Source: Malus domestica
Taxonomy: Eukaryota; Streptophyta; Magnoliopsida; Rosales; Rosaceae
Direction: 5' to 3'
Assembly: GCF_042453785.1 (NCBI RefSeq)
Contig: NC_091673.1
Location: 503,501 to 567,500 of the forward strand
DNA length: 64,000 nucleotides
Part shown: one piece after another, positions 1 to 12,600 of the stretch
Layout: the number at the start of each line of letters is the position of its first letter
Position numbering within the stretch: position 1 is the first letter of the stretch
Translations under genes and position numbers: made by a program
The notes under the pieces: model-generated
The model's input: the letters and a program-made list of their open reading frames with translations, nothing else
The model's database searches: none
Told to the model about the DNA's origin: nothing

Positions 1-23
1 TCAAAACACTCTTATCTCTGACC

Positions 24-1073
24 ATGTACCTAACGGAAATCTCCAACTTCCCGTCACTCCTTCCCTTCCGGGGTGCTAAGAAACATTCCGTTCCGTCCAA
101 TTTGGATCTCATCTCTAGCTCCTTCGATGACGCTGTGCTCCGCCACTTGAAATCTCTCGGTCCGCCGTCCATCAGCTTGTCCTGGCTCTCCAAGGCCGTT
201 GATTTTCTCGCCTTGACTCACTCCGAAGCGAGAAACCTCATCTCCGATCTCAAGGTCGCGCCGCCTCTAGATGATTCGCTCGCTTGGTATTTGGACCATA
301 GCGTCAAGCTCTTGGACCTCTGCAACTCCATCTCTGCCGAGATCGAACGCCTTCGCCAGCTCCGCCTTCATCTCACCTTCGTTCTTCACCTTCTCGGCGA
401 CCGAAAGGGTGAAGAGCTCCCGTCGCCGGAGAATCTCCGCCGATCTCGCATGTCTCTATCCGATTTCGATCGCGGTGCTTCTTCTGGCTTTGGAAAGCGG
501 AGCAAGGCCGAAGTCTTGGTCAGAGATCTGAACTTGGGCCTGACTCGCCTGAGCAACGCGCCACGTGGCAAGATCTCCAGCGTAGCAAAGCTCGTGCGTC
601 GAACAGTGCGCGCGGTGGGACTGGTGACTGTGTTCATCGCCGGAATCGCGGTGTCGACAATCCACGGATCTCCGGATATGGTTAGGGTCCGAGCCTCGGC
701 GGAGTTTACATGGGCCGAGTCGTTCAACGAGCTTGAATCGGCAGTCTGGGCCGAGTTGAAACGGCGATTCGGGCGCGGCAATGACGAGCAACTGGAAGGG
801 ATGTTGGAAGAGTTGGATGACGTGGGAACACGTGTTAAGGAGGCGTGTGGGGTCGTGGATGACCTGGCAGGAGTTGCGGAAGTGAACAAGGAGGAGAAGG
901 AGAGGTTGAACGAGGTCGTAAAAGAGCTGGAGAAGGCAACGGCGTCGTTTTCGGATGGGTTGGATAGGTTGAGTAACGGAGTGAACGAGATGTTTGATGG
1001 TGTTTTGCGCAACAGAAACCATATGACGGAGAATGTTAGAGTTAGCGGAGTGGGGAAAAAGCCAAGAAATTGA
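24..1073 (+). CDS. BYPASS1-like (DUF793/UPF0496-type) protein, single exon
   Basis: Single-exon frame of 349 aa. The N-terminal half reads like the plant BYPASS1 (BPS1)/DUF793 family, with SLSWLSKAVDFLALTH, then YLDHSVKLLDLCNSISAEI, then a basic linker. A hydrophobic stretch (LVTVFIAGIAVSTI, about residues 200-213) could be a membrane segment, and the C-terminal third is a charged, probably coiled helix (about residues 235-335). BPS1 proteins restrain production of a root-derived mobile growth-arrest signal; whether this paralog does so is inference. The reading frame is open from the ATG back to the window edge, so a start further upstream cannot be excluded. Codons are GC-rich compared with the flanking AT-rich DNA, as expected for a real intronless gene. 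The following ~960 bp to the Mutator-like element hold no gene. Confidence 0.85.
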   Translation: MYLTEISNFPSLLPFRGAKKHSVPSNLDLISSSFDDAVLRHLKSLGPPSISLSWLSKAVDFLALTHSEARNLISDLKVAPPLDDSLAWYLDHSVKLLDLCNSISAEIERLRQLRLHLTFVLHLLGDRKGEELPSPENLRRSRMSLSDFDRGASSGFGKRSKAEVLVRDLNLGLTRLSNAPRGKISSVAKLVRRTVRAVGLVTVFIAGIAVSTIHGSPDMVRVRASAEFTWAESFNELESAVWAELKRRFGRGNDEQLEGMLEELDDVGTRVKEACGVVDDLAGVAEVNKEEKERLNEVVKELEKATASFSDGLDRLSNGVNEMFDGVLRNRNHMTENVRVSGVGKKPRN

Positions 1074-2035
1074 AATCTTAAAGCAAGAAACAACCTCCAA
1101 AAGTACAAGCACAAATTGCAAAAAGATTGGTAGAACGACATGTCGTTTGCCTTGTAAATTGTAATCGTTCTCTTGGCTTTACTTTTACCGATGAAGCAAA
1201 TTATAATCGGTGTTCTAAGTTCTAACCTCTTAATACAAATGTCAATTACAATTTAAGCCATTTTAATCATGTCAAATGTGAAAAGTAAAGCTCATTTTCA
1301 AAAGTTTTATGTTTGATTATAAGAAATAATTCACGGTTCATTTGATCTGTTGTCGATACATGAAAAATTCTTATTAAAAACGTCTTGGAAAGTGGGAAGA
1401 TATGATTGACTTCTCACTCATTTTGATGTGATGATTAGAAGATTTCTTACACGAGGAGGTTTGTTTTTCCTCTTTCGAAGTCAGCATTTTTTAGTTTTAT
1501 GAAATGAAGGAGGTTGAGCAAATTAGGGTTTAGGATGGTGTATGTGCATGGAGTTAGGTATATTGAACAGTTTCACTTTATTTGCAACAACATAAGAAAA
1601 GTCGACATGTTTGCATTTAGCTTTCTTTCTTTGAGATTTAGGATAGTTTAGAACTTTATATTAGTTTTTTTTTGTCAACTGAAATATGCCACTGAAAGAC
1701 TACTGAGACAAAGATGGGTTGTCAAGAATGTAGAGGAGGTATGATGAATAGTTGGTCAGATCTAATATGGATCGTACAGTAGTTGGAGTCGGTAGTTTTC
1801 CTAGGGTTCCCTCATCTAGGATCCCTAGAGAAGAGGATTAAGTTAGCTCTTGCAAACAGCTTGATGCATTGTCTCCATTCAACCCTTTAAACGAAATGCT
1901 AACTAATACATTATACAACGAGCGTATTGCTAATTATTTATAATAAACTAATTATTTATTTATCTTGGTGGTATTTCTCTTCTCAGTATTGAAATATATC
2001 TTAAATTCGAATTCTCCGTCCTTTGGATACAAAAA
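1074..2035. other. Intergenic, nothing recognised
   Basis: AT-rich spacer downstream of the BYPASS1-like gene. No coherent reading frame, RNA gene or repeat was seen before the Mutator-like element begins. Confidence 0.5.
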
Positions 2036-3747
2036 GAGCAAAAGACTGTTTACTACTCTCATGTTTCGTGGTTTTCAACATTTAGTACATCAATTTTTTT
2101 TCATCCCAGAGTCATACCTAAAGTGTAAATTTTGGGACAGTCTCATACATCCGTTAGTCAAACTGTTAAGTTTCCAGTTAAGTGATGATGTGGCGCCCAT
2201 GTGGACAATGACTGGGCGCCACGTGGGTCCACGTGGATTTTTTCTTTTAGGGGTTCAAAAAAACATTTTCCCGCCCAAAATTTTTTCCCACACCCATGTA
2301 CCTACATTTTTTCACGACAAAAGTTTTTGAAAAAAAAATCATCTGCTTTTTTTTTTTTTTTTTTCTTCTTCTTCCTCGGGGGGACGAATTGGGTATCAGG
2401 GAAAGGAAGGGTGTCGATGGGTAGGGGTGGAGGGGATGGAGGAGTGGAGCCGTGGAGGGGGTGGAGGGTGGGGAAGACGAAGGGGAATTGGGAGGGTGGG
2501 ATTTGGGAAAAACGTTGAATAGCACTAGCCTTATCGTTGTTCTTAGCATCTAGTTTCCATATCCAAAATCCAGAATTCCAAATTAGAAGACAGAGGGTAG
2601 TAACAGTCTTTTGCCCTTAAAAAAAATTAAAAATTACAAAAAAAAAAAAAAAAACCCCTTCATCTTCCCCAAAAAGCAACATTCTCAGAAGAATTAGGCC
2701 CCCTCTTCTTCCCGAATCCAACAACTTCAAATCCAATCAAAATTACAATCATAGCCATCCAAATTATCAACCCTTTTGTTCCCAAATCCAAAGAACCCTA
2801 ATTCACAAAACCCAATTCCATATTCAAATCAAACACGCAAAACTCACAAAATCCAAAAAAATGAAGCAGAAACAACCCACTAAGAACGGGATCGTGTTCA
2901 CCAGCTTCTCCATCAACGACGTCTCTGTGGTCTTGTCCAGAGTCTCTACCACGGCGACCCAGACAAGCCGGTTCGCACTGAGTCGGCGGTGTGAGAGGCG
3001 AGAAGTGGATGGCGATGACGACGAAGATGTAGATTTCAGGCCGACGAAAGAGGGGAGCGTGAGGGTGGCGGAGAGGGAGACCTAGTCGAAGGTGGAGTTG
3101 GAGCCATAGGGGGAAATGGCTCGGGCTAGGAGGGCCTAGGACAGAGCCACGGAAGTAGACGAAGTCATGGATTCTGCTGCTGCTCTGTGGTAGGAGGAAG
3201 TGTTAATCCAAACCTTATAACCTCTTCTCTCTCTGTGTGGCTTCAATTCCCATAAATTCCATTCCTTAAAAATCAAAGGGAAATGAAATCGAAAGCCCAG
3301 AAAATGCAAGAAAACCAGTGGGACGTCGAGAGGTAAAATTGAATTTCTCCTTAATCAAAATTGAAAATCTTCAAATCCGAAACGATTGATAAGTTTTTGG
3401 GAAAAAATTGGGTTTTTAAATTGACTCTGACTCGGAGCCGTTGGAGAAACAAATTTGGAAGGTTGGAGAGAGAAAGAAGAAGAAGGAGGATGAACTTACA
3501 CGGCGAGACGAAGATGGATCGGTTGAAAGAGGTCGGGCGGTCGAATGAGAATCGTATGGACTGGGCAAAGAGGGTCGCGGCCGTGACGTTAAAGTGCGGG
3601 GGGGGGGAAGCGAGCGGAGAAGCTGGAAGTGGGGGAGGCGAGGGCGCGTGGGATCTGGGTTGGGTGGTTCTGCTTTTATTTTAGATGTTGGGTCAACTGG
3701 GATTTAGAGAATAGAGGGAGAAGAATAAGATGTTCGAAAGAGAAGAA

Positions 3748-3794
<47 letters not shown>

Positions 3795-4004
3795 CTACGT
3801 GGAACCTTTATTGACACGTGGCGCCTACTCATTATCCACGTAGGCACCACATCATCATTTAACGGAAGACTTAACAGTTTGACTAACGGATGTATGAGAC
3901 TGTCCCAAAATTTACACTTTAGGTATGACTCTGGGACGAAAAAAACTTGATGTACTAAATGTTGAAAACCACGAAACATGAGGGTTGTAAACAGTTTTTT
4001 GCCC
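2036..4004. mobile_element. Mutator-like non-autonomous DNA transposon (Pack-MULE-like)
   Basis: The two ends are long inverted repeats of about 205 bp. The left arm (2036-2245) and the reverse complement of the right arm (3795-4004) share the same order of motifs, including TTTCGTGGTTTTCAACATTT and TTTTGGGACAGTCTCATACA. Flanks are near-identical 9-mers, ATACAAAAA (2027-2035) and ATAAAAAAA (4005-4013), 8 of 9 matching. A 9-bp target duplication with long terminal repeats is the Mutator signature. No transposase frame is visible. The interior is unusually GC-rich at 2380-2510, 2860-3190 and 3430-3670, which suggests captured host sequence, but I do not recognise the source. It also holds homopolymer runs, including about 38 Ts at 3751-3789. 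A second terminus-like sequence, inverted relative to the left end, lies at about 2590-2614 and suggests nesting or internal rearrangement. Confidence 0.75.
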
Positions 4005-4344
4005 ATAAAAAAAATATTCATAATGAAGTTTAAGGGTGGGTACAGTTTGATGTTAGGCATGAGGAAGATGAGAGGGAGATGAGGTTTGCCCAACTTTCCT
4101 AATTCTCAAGTTTGTGACTCGTGAGAGAGATGGGAGAAGTGGGAAAGCCAGTCTCCCACAAGCTACGCCTACTGTGCAATTCCAAACTCCGCACATTGCG
4201 CACATGGTAAACGTGCATTGAGAAGAAATATAAGATTAGATTGTCCGCTGACATTGTAAAAGTGCAAATCTCTCCCCTCATCTCAGAAGTATAAGATTGA
4301 TTAGGGACAATCTTATGCCTTAAATAATTCCACTATTTTATTTA

Positions 4345-4489
4345 GGGGTGTGTTATCCACACACCTCATTTTACTTCTCACACACCCCTGGATAATTTAT
4401 GTCCTTAATCTTCTTCAATTCATCCGATTTGACGGCTGAAAATTAAAAAGGTGTGAGAAATAAAATAGAATGTGTAGATATGACACCCT
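4345..4489. mobile_element. MITE, 145 bp, perfect 9-bp target duplication
   Basis: Inverted ends of about 40 bp (GGGGTGTGTTATCCACACA at the left; its diverged complement ending ATATGACACCCT at the right). Both sides are flanked by TTTTATTTA (4336-4344 and 4490-4498). The 9-bp duplication points to a Mutator-type MITE. It has no coding capacity. It sits in the ~900-bp spacer downstream of the U-box gene, which otherwise shows nothing. Confidence 0.8.
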
Positions 4490-4911
4490 TTTTATTTAAG
4501 GTTTCACCTCCTCCACATTCGCGCTTTTTTTTTTCGAACACCAGTTTTTCCTTGTACACACGTCCATTTATTTCTAGCCTTTGAATTAATTAAGTCAAAC
4601 AAAATCAAAGATCAGTAATAAACAAGAGTACATAAGAAGAAAAGTCGTTCTTCTCATTTACAAGCGCTCAACAGAAACTCTGGAATTCTAATACACGCTA
4701 CTTCTCTTTCGGTTACATAAACAACATTCCAAAATAATCAGTTACAAGTTACAACAAAGCTGTATTAAATTTTCTTCAACAAGACGCGGGCGGAGGAGCA
4801 ACTTCTAGTTATGCGCTTTCGAGGTTTTAGTGTTGACAACAAATTTAATGATTCCATGAGATGCTGCTTGAATGCGTTGTGAGGAACAATGCTCTCAATG
4901 GCAGGTGTGTT

Positions 4912-7900
4912 CTACATCTTCCGCAGGGAACGGTATTGCAAGCGAACATTCTCTCCAGTTGCAATAATCTTGAGCAAGTACCTGCAACAATACACCCACA
5001 CACACACTCACTCAATCAAACAAGCATGCTCACACCACATATATATAGGTATAACTTGTAGACTCGTGGGTAATAAGGCAACGTGAAAAAAATAAGCACA
5101 TTACGTGACAAAAGCACAGAGGTTAGTCATGCTAACTCACCAGCCATTCAGACACTGGGATGTGATGACCGCTTCCTTGCCAACAAATTTTTCTGGAGTC
5201 CTCCTGTTCCCCTGCATAATTAAGTATTCACTTTACAAGTCCCACCTATTTGAACCAGAAGAACCATCATTGCCAGATAAGCAATGAAACAAACTCACCT
5301 TAATTACCACTTTTTCATTCACAGAAAACGGGTACTGCACCCCACGAATCCCATCATCACCAATATCTCCATTTTCCTGCATAGCACAAAATATTATTCA
5401 GTAAAAATGCTTGAAACATGGATGTTGGTGTACAATAATCTGTTAAACCTTTCCCATAAAGTTCCCGTGAACAAGATATTAAGGTAGTGATGTTCTGATG
5501 ACGGCTTGCATGACTTCAATAGTGTAAATGGGCTAGGTAGCATTTTTATTACACACCTTGTTTGGTCTTCTTGAAGCCATTTGGTCAACCAATTCTTTCC
5601 GACGCTTTCGGACAGTCGCATTATGAAATAGCCTTCGATCATCCTCATGCTTCACTGCTGCAGCTGCAGCTCTAAGCGCTGTTGAGGAAATGATTTTATG
5701 TCAATATACAAATAGAAATATATTGCTCATAAAAGTAAATGGGAATGTAGGTGTAGCTTGATGATCCACAGCTGAAAAATATAATGTGTGCATTTGTACG
5801 CTTTTAATTTTTCAGAAAGAACATGAAATAGAATGGAATAAGAATTTATTTAGGAAGCAATAAAAAGAAAAATGGAATGTACCAAGATTAGGAACCAAAG
5901 ACCCGGTCTCAATTTCTGCACAGCAGAGGGTGCATCTTGACTGTGACAGGAAAAAAAGAAGTTATGATTCTAGTCCCTTCCCATCTGCAGGTTATAAATA
6001 TACATGCGCAAATCCCTGAGCCCACTACAGAGCAATTATAGCAGCATTTCTAATATTTCTTCTAATACCAGGAGGATAGCCTACTTACTGTTTCAATGAC
6101 TCTTCTCAACATGAGACCACCGAATGAATGCCCACAAGAAACTAACATAGCATCTTCGAGGAATGACCCACTAAAGCATTTACAGATCATACAGAAAAAG
6201 GTGAAAAAAGAAGAAACTTTAGCACATAATCGAACAGAACATTATACGAACAAAACATGTAAACATGATGAACAAGTGGAAGGACGAATTTCCAAAGAAA
6301 AGACTTCTTTCAGAAATATGAAAACAGTGAGACTCAATTTAAAAGTTTGCTACGCAGGTAAGGAATTAAGTTCAGGGACAAATAACAACTTACGATACGG
6401 GATCTGAGAGAACACTTCTTAAAGATGGTTCCTTGTTTAAACTGTTTCGAGCTACCTGAAAATTCAAATTTCAAAATACAAAAGCTGTCAGCCTGGGGCA
6501 TGCATGGGTTTAAAGACTAACAATTGCCTTTTTGGTTAATCCTGTCAACAATTTTTTTGAAAGACTCCATCTATGGCCTTGCTGTGCATCAGCTACTTGA
6601 AGATAAAACTTACATAAGTGTTATCTGAACGACTGCCCAATACATCTTCCTCAGCAGAAAGATCATCCATAAACTGGCTTACAGATATTGGGACATAGCT
6701 GTGGGGAATGACATGACCAGCCGCTGCAATTGGAGAACAATCTAATATAGCATTACCTTGCGGCATGAGCCTAAATGCAAGCGATGCCCTACAAACACGA
6801 AATGCAATTATGTTAACTCCAAATGAATTTCCTATAAATTTGATTGAAATGGTGGAAAAATAAAGCACTGCATGAGAACAGCCAAGGCAACCAGATAACT
6901 TGTACCTCCCACCACTACTAATGCCAGAGGAGTAATCAGGTGCAGCTTTATATGGTGCAGCAGGGCGAAGGCCAGCAGTAGCATGGCTGAGTGCCTTGCC
7001 TGTAAGCAGTAAAAGATCCCCAGGAGCTGACCCACCATCTGCTATGTACCAACGACCATTGGGGTCACATACCTAAACAAAAAATAGTTTTCACAAGTAA
7101 TTTTCAGAAATCATGAAGTGAATGATCCTCTGTCAGAAGGGTTTAGAAAACAATTGAAACAAATGATAATAAGATGTAAAGCTCATATATGCAAACGACA
7201 ACCAAGTAAAAGAAGGGCACCTGTATACCAGGACTGTCTGAGGAAACCAATGTTAACAATCCCTTCTCAACTTCAGCATTCATTCCTGGCTTCCCTCCCC
7301 CAATAGCACCTTTTCCATTTTGCAAGGAAGCATTTGAGTAGGTTGCAACAAGAACTGATGAGGACACCTCATTCGCGGGCAATGGAGTATCGTCAAGTAA
7401 ATGGTTGAAAACACTGCAAAGTACAGGTGTTACTTAAGAGCAGATATACAATATTGGTTAACAGGAAATCTAAAAGAAAAAGTTAAGTGTAAGAAACGAT
7501 TAAAGAGACACCATCACCATCCTTACTTGCTTCGCAAACGAAGATGCCTAGCTATTGCACACAAAGCCACGTGGGCCGCCTTGCCCATGCACCTAAAAAT
7601 ATCCGCCATGCATGGCGGGGATGAGTCCCAATCTTCCAAAGCCCTGCAACAAGTGAAGCTCTTTAGACTCCCAAATCAATTCTCCAAGGACAACCATGTC
7701 AAGACGGTTATTGTAAAGCTCAATTCGACAAGAAACAGACAGATAAATAAGTACATAAACAAAGAATCACAGTTTTAAGCTCACAGCTGAATGCAATGTA
7801 ATTAGCAATCACAATGTGAAACTCGAAAAAGGCGAATGCTTTGGCCGAAAAAACACACATTGCAACCTGCACTAATCACCAACACTGCAACACAATCCTA

Positions 7901-8439
7901 GCCCTAATTCTAATTTACCAACTGATTCAAAATTAAGCAAAATACCTGCCAGCTCTGTACATGTGAACTCCACGGCTTCCTTTCCCAACACCGAGCTGAG
8001 CTCTACTCCTAAAATACAACCTGGAGGCTTCCAAGCCGCACCTAAGGAGCGCCGTGTCGTCGCTGCCCAATTCGATGACGGCCGCATTGTGCCTCGTCAG
8101 AGACCCCGAGAGCGCATCCACCGCCTTCACATACGACCCGCCAGGTGCCCCGTGGTACGGGGTAATATCGGAGAGCCGGACCCTCGCAAGCTGGCATTGG
8201 ATTGTCGGCGCAGGCTCGCCGGACGGGTGGGCGGCCGCAATCGGCAGGACGTGGTCGAGAGGCGGCGGAACAGGAAGAGCATGGCGGGGGAGAGGCGAGG
8301 GGTGCTGCTGGGAGTGTGTAGGGGTTGCCGTGGGTGATCTAATGGCGGTGGGGGTGGTGGCGGAGGAGGGGGGAGTAGTGATTGAGTGCGACGCGGGTGC
8401 TGCAGAGTTGTGCTGCTGCATCATGATCACGACCATCAA
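4912..8439 (-). CDS. PUB62: U-box E3 ubiquitin ligase, PUB62-like, with dioxygenase-like N-terminal region
   Basis: Twelve exons join in phase to 562 aa: 8439-7946, 7643-7527, 7413-7221, 7072-6906, 6788-6614, 6455-6394, 6170-6089, 5940-5883, 5678-5557, 5376-5299, 5211-5141, 4981-4912. Exon 1 is Pro/Ala/His-rich, then continues into a region resembling 2-oxoglutarate dioxygenases (RLYFRSRAQ; GDLLLLTGKALSHATAG; RASLAFRLMP), probably catalytically degenerate. Exons 7-9 give a U-box (SFLEDAMLVSCGHSFGG, then SRCTLC). The C-terminus (VNEKVVIKGNRRTPEKFVGK) looks like a small beta-rich domain. U-box proteins bind E2 enzymes and ubiquitinate substrates; the substrate is not readable here. The start is uncertain: four in-frame Met codons lie within the first seven residues (8439, 8436, 8424, 8421). 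It is divergent from the AGD gene across a 1,056-bp shared upstream region. Confidence 0.85.
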
Positions 8440-9495
8440 TCATTCTGAAGCAGCTTGATGCTTGCTTGCTATCAATGAAGTGGCTTCCAATTTCCTTCCT
8501 TTTTTTTGGGGTTAATTTCTGAGAATCATTTTCTACTTTCTGGGAAAGTTAAAATATCTGAATTGTGACTGGTTTTTTTAATTTATTTTTAATCTCTAAT
8601 CAACGAAAGAACCCCTTGGAAGAAAAGGGAAGTTTCCGTTTAGGTTTTAGGGTTTTTGCTGGAGAAAACGACTGTGAGAAGAAGCTGCGTGGGAGGAGGA
8701 AGTTCTCCTTCTCTCCCTCTCTCTATTTATTTATTTACTTAATATTTTTCTCTTTAGATATTTTATCTTGTATGGTTGACTGAGCGGTTTGTACTTTGAC
8801 TATTTTCAGCTGTGTAGGCGCATGGTTCTAACGGAAACTTCTTAATTATCACCAAAATTAAGGAGCATATGGACGGAAATGTTGGTTCTTTGTGGTCGAA
8901 AGGTTACGGGTTTGAGTTGTGAAAATTATATCTTTTCAAAGTAAGAGCATGACGACGTTCTTTTTGACTCTCACAAAATAAGAAATCTTGTTGGCTTAAA
9001 GTCGTCATTACCATCAAATTAAAACTACAAATATTGTAATAGATGGAAATATCAATTTTGATGGGTTTTGGGCGGGACAAGTACTACAGTGGGTGCGAGT
9101 AGTCGTCTTGCTTTTTTACGGACTCCAAAAACAAAGTAATGTACATATTTACCGACTTATTTTCCAACCAAACAATTTACCGACTTATATGAAATCCAAC
9201 GGTGAAAAATCATCGACATCACAATCGAAGGGCCCAAACAAGTTATGCGATTGCGCGCAAAAAGTCTTGCAATCTTAAATCGCAACTGTTGCTGTCGTCT
9301 CGTCGTGCTGACTTCTGTCCACGTTCAAGTGTCCGCGAATCGGTAATGGGAAAATGACCAAATAACCCCTACGCGGTATGGATTTTGCAAGCAGCGCCAT
9401 GGCACTCGAATTCGATCTGGAGTAGAAAACTCTGAGAGCTTCAAACTCAGATTGCGAATTTGCGATTGGATCTCCAAGTTTTCAGAGGGACAAAA
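8440..9495. promoter_or_regulatory. Shared upstream region between two divergent genes
   Basis: The U-box gene (-) and the AGD gene (+) start on either side of this 1,056-bp spacer, so both promoters must lie here. A pyrimidine-rich run near 8710-8740 and AT-rich stretches are visible. I could not single out a convincing TATA box or transcription start for either gene. Confidence 0.4.
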
Positions 9496-9585
9496 ATGGC
9501 GGCCTTCATCAAGCTCGAGGATTCCCCAATGTTTCAGAAGCAGGTAATCAATATCTATCGAATTCCAACTCTTTTTTCTGGTCAA

Positions 9586-9624
<39 letters not shown>

Positions 9625-12600
9625 ATTTCGGGTTCTTGTGAAAGCTTCAAGCTTGAAAATTATACGAATTGGGAACGAGACATCGCACTAGCTCACTGTA
9701 AATTGCAACATTCTCTCGAATTTTAGGTGCAATAATTGCACTCTTTCCAAAAAAATATTTTTCTGCGGACAATTTGTTTTGCTGGATTGCAGTTTTATTA
9801 ATTGTATGGAACTTGTAAGAAAGGAGATAGGCAAGGAAATCCAAATTTCACGAGAAAAATTAGACATTTTTTGGTGTAGTTCGTATTTTTCATTTTCTTT
9901 TTTTTTTTGAATTCAAAGACTAGCTGTAGTCAAATTGAACAGGATTTATAGATAGTATAGCTAATGTTGTATGTTGTTGGCATCTCTCGTGCTCTTGAGT
10001 GGTATCGGAATGATGAAATTTGGCTTCTTTGTCAGATATATTCTATGGAACAAACAGCTGATGAGTTGAAAGATCGCTGCCAAAAATTATACAAAGGGTC
10101 TAAGAAGTTTATGTAAGTGTCTGACAATATTCCCCAGCTGTTTTATTGGCTCTACTTATGAATTGATGAATCAAAGTCCGCAAGTTTTGATTTTTGGCTT
10201 TGTTTCTCTCACAGGGGAGCTCTCGAAGAAGCACGTAACGGAGACACCACTTTTTCGGAATCTTTGGAAGCATTTGGCGGTGGACTTGACGATCCTATTA
10301 GTGTATCCGTTGGAGGTTGTTAGGTTTCATATTTGTACCTTTTTTCTAGAAAATGTCTCGAAACTATAATGGTGCTTCTGAATAATGATAAGTAATGATT
10401 TTCGAAATTTCATTGTAGTGTTTTTATAATAGGAAATGATTTTAATTGTAGCTAGTGCTGTATTTAGTCTAGTAAACAAATTCTGTAAGAGAGAAAAGTA
10501 AGATTTTGTGTACTAAGCTGTAATTTTGGTACAACATTGAATGTGAAAGAGACATCATGTTATAAAAATAAAAAAGAAGTTCCATTCAAGCGGGTTATGT
10601 TTATCATCCTACTTTTTCTTTCTGCTGACTTTTTTCTGTAAATCGGATAGCATTCATTTTTGGTCTTTGATTTTGATTTCTTATTGTAACTTGCTATTAA
10701 TGTGATATTTTCTTACAGGTCCTGTATTATCCAAATTCGTTACTGCATTTCAAGAGCTTGCCACTTATAAAGAGCTTCTTCGTACCCAAGTGAGTCTTAG
10801 ATAGAAAACCACCGGCATAATTGTTCTAAATGTGTTAAATGGTGAAAGTGTGGCACGGTTGTCATTTGTATTAATGGTGAATCCACATGGTGCCATGGTG
10901 TGGTGGGTTGATGTATATATGAGGTTCAACAATCGATTCCAAATAAACTAAAAAAGGAATATATTTAAGTAACATTATGTAGAGTTCTTTTTTGCTGAAT
11001 TGTCTCTCTTTTTTACATCCTAAGTGGGTAAAATTATGGATTACAGGTAGAGCATGTTTTAGTTGATCGGTTGATGCACTTTATGACAGTTGATCTGCAA
11101 GAAGCAAAGGTAATTTCTTTGTTCCTTTATAGCTGCTACTGTAATTATACCAATGGAAGTTAGTGCAAGCACTGTGTATTCAAGCTTTTCGTTTTCCTGA
11201 AGCTTTATAATGGAAGGAACAAACTCATTCTTTTCTTGTGAATTGTTTTTCTTAGACAGAAGTTATGGCTATTGAGATGAAGTACCTAAATCTCTGCTTT
11301 CTTTTTCCTAACATACTTTTCCCTTAATTTGGTAGGAATCACGACGTCGCTTTGACAAAGTTATACATGGTTATGATCAGGTATTGCAGATCAGCGTGAG
11401 CATTTTGTACTTGTGTGAATATATGAAGCATGGACATGATATTAATTCGATTTATAACTGCTTTTATAATAGCTATGGTCTCTAAGAAAGGGGTAGCTTC
11501 TCGTTGCTTAGTCCTACCTAGAGGGCCATTTGGGTCTGGGTTTTAGGTTAGAATCAGTGTGGAACTCGTTAATATGTTGTGTTTTCGTATGAAGGAAGAG
11601 CCAGTGTCTTATACATAATAGGCTTTGAAACTGTTGGACCATGGAAGTTTTTCTTCCCTATCTTATATTTTCTATCTGTATCCTTTTGGTTGGTTTTCCC
11701 CTTAGATCTCCTTGAATTGATATCTAATGAAGTTGCATAAAGTTTTGTATTACTCATTTCAGGCACGGGAAAAGTTTGTGTCCTTAAAGAAGAATACACG
11801 GGAAGACATTGTTGCAGAACTAGAGGAGGTGTGTCCCTGTTAATTAATTTTTTACTAACTAAAGTAATTTCTTGCCTAGACAGTAGACTGAGTTAGAAAA
11901 ATTGAGGAGTTCACCATCCTTTATTCATGACAGGATCTACAAAATTCAAAATCAGCATTCGAGAAAAGCCGCTTCAACCTAGTATGTCTTCTATGTTTGC
12001 AGATCTCTTTGCATGTGTCGCGAGTTTTTCCTTAAATGTTTCTGCTTGTAATGATCTTTTTCTGTGATCTTAAGGACTGCAGGTAAACTCACTAATGAAT
12101 ATTGAAGCAAAAAAGAAGTATGCGTTTTTGGAATCTATCAGTGCAATCATGGATGCTCATCTGAGATACTTTAAGCTGGTCTGTTTGTGCAATTATTAGA
12201 TGTTATCTTCTTTACATGTGAATGTATGTCATTTCGACAACTGAGGAGAATAAATATTTATTTTCTATACTTTCTATTTGTGGTTTAGGGATACGATTTA
12301 TTCAGCCAAATGGAACCATATATTCACCAGGTATGAATGTAATTCACTTTTTTTATGGTTAAGAATAGATAAAGATGTGAGTTCTTAAGAATAAGAAGTG
12401 ATTTGTGAAGTTTATCCTATTCTCATTTGATGGTTTCGTGTCATCAAGCCCTGGGCAGAACCTTTTTATGGTTGTCATCTCTGACAAGTACTTTTATTTG
12501 TCAGTGTCATCAACTCTGTAATATTCAACTTTTGTTGCTTCAGGAAATATATCATTTTGATTAATAATGAACTTGTTTTCCTGAAAACAGGTGTTAACAT

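Noticed and set aside
386-1141. Minus-strand frames of 251 and 221 codons opposite the first gene
   Set aside because: They are Ser/Arg-rich shadows of the BYPASS1-like gene and show no family features.
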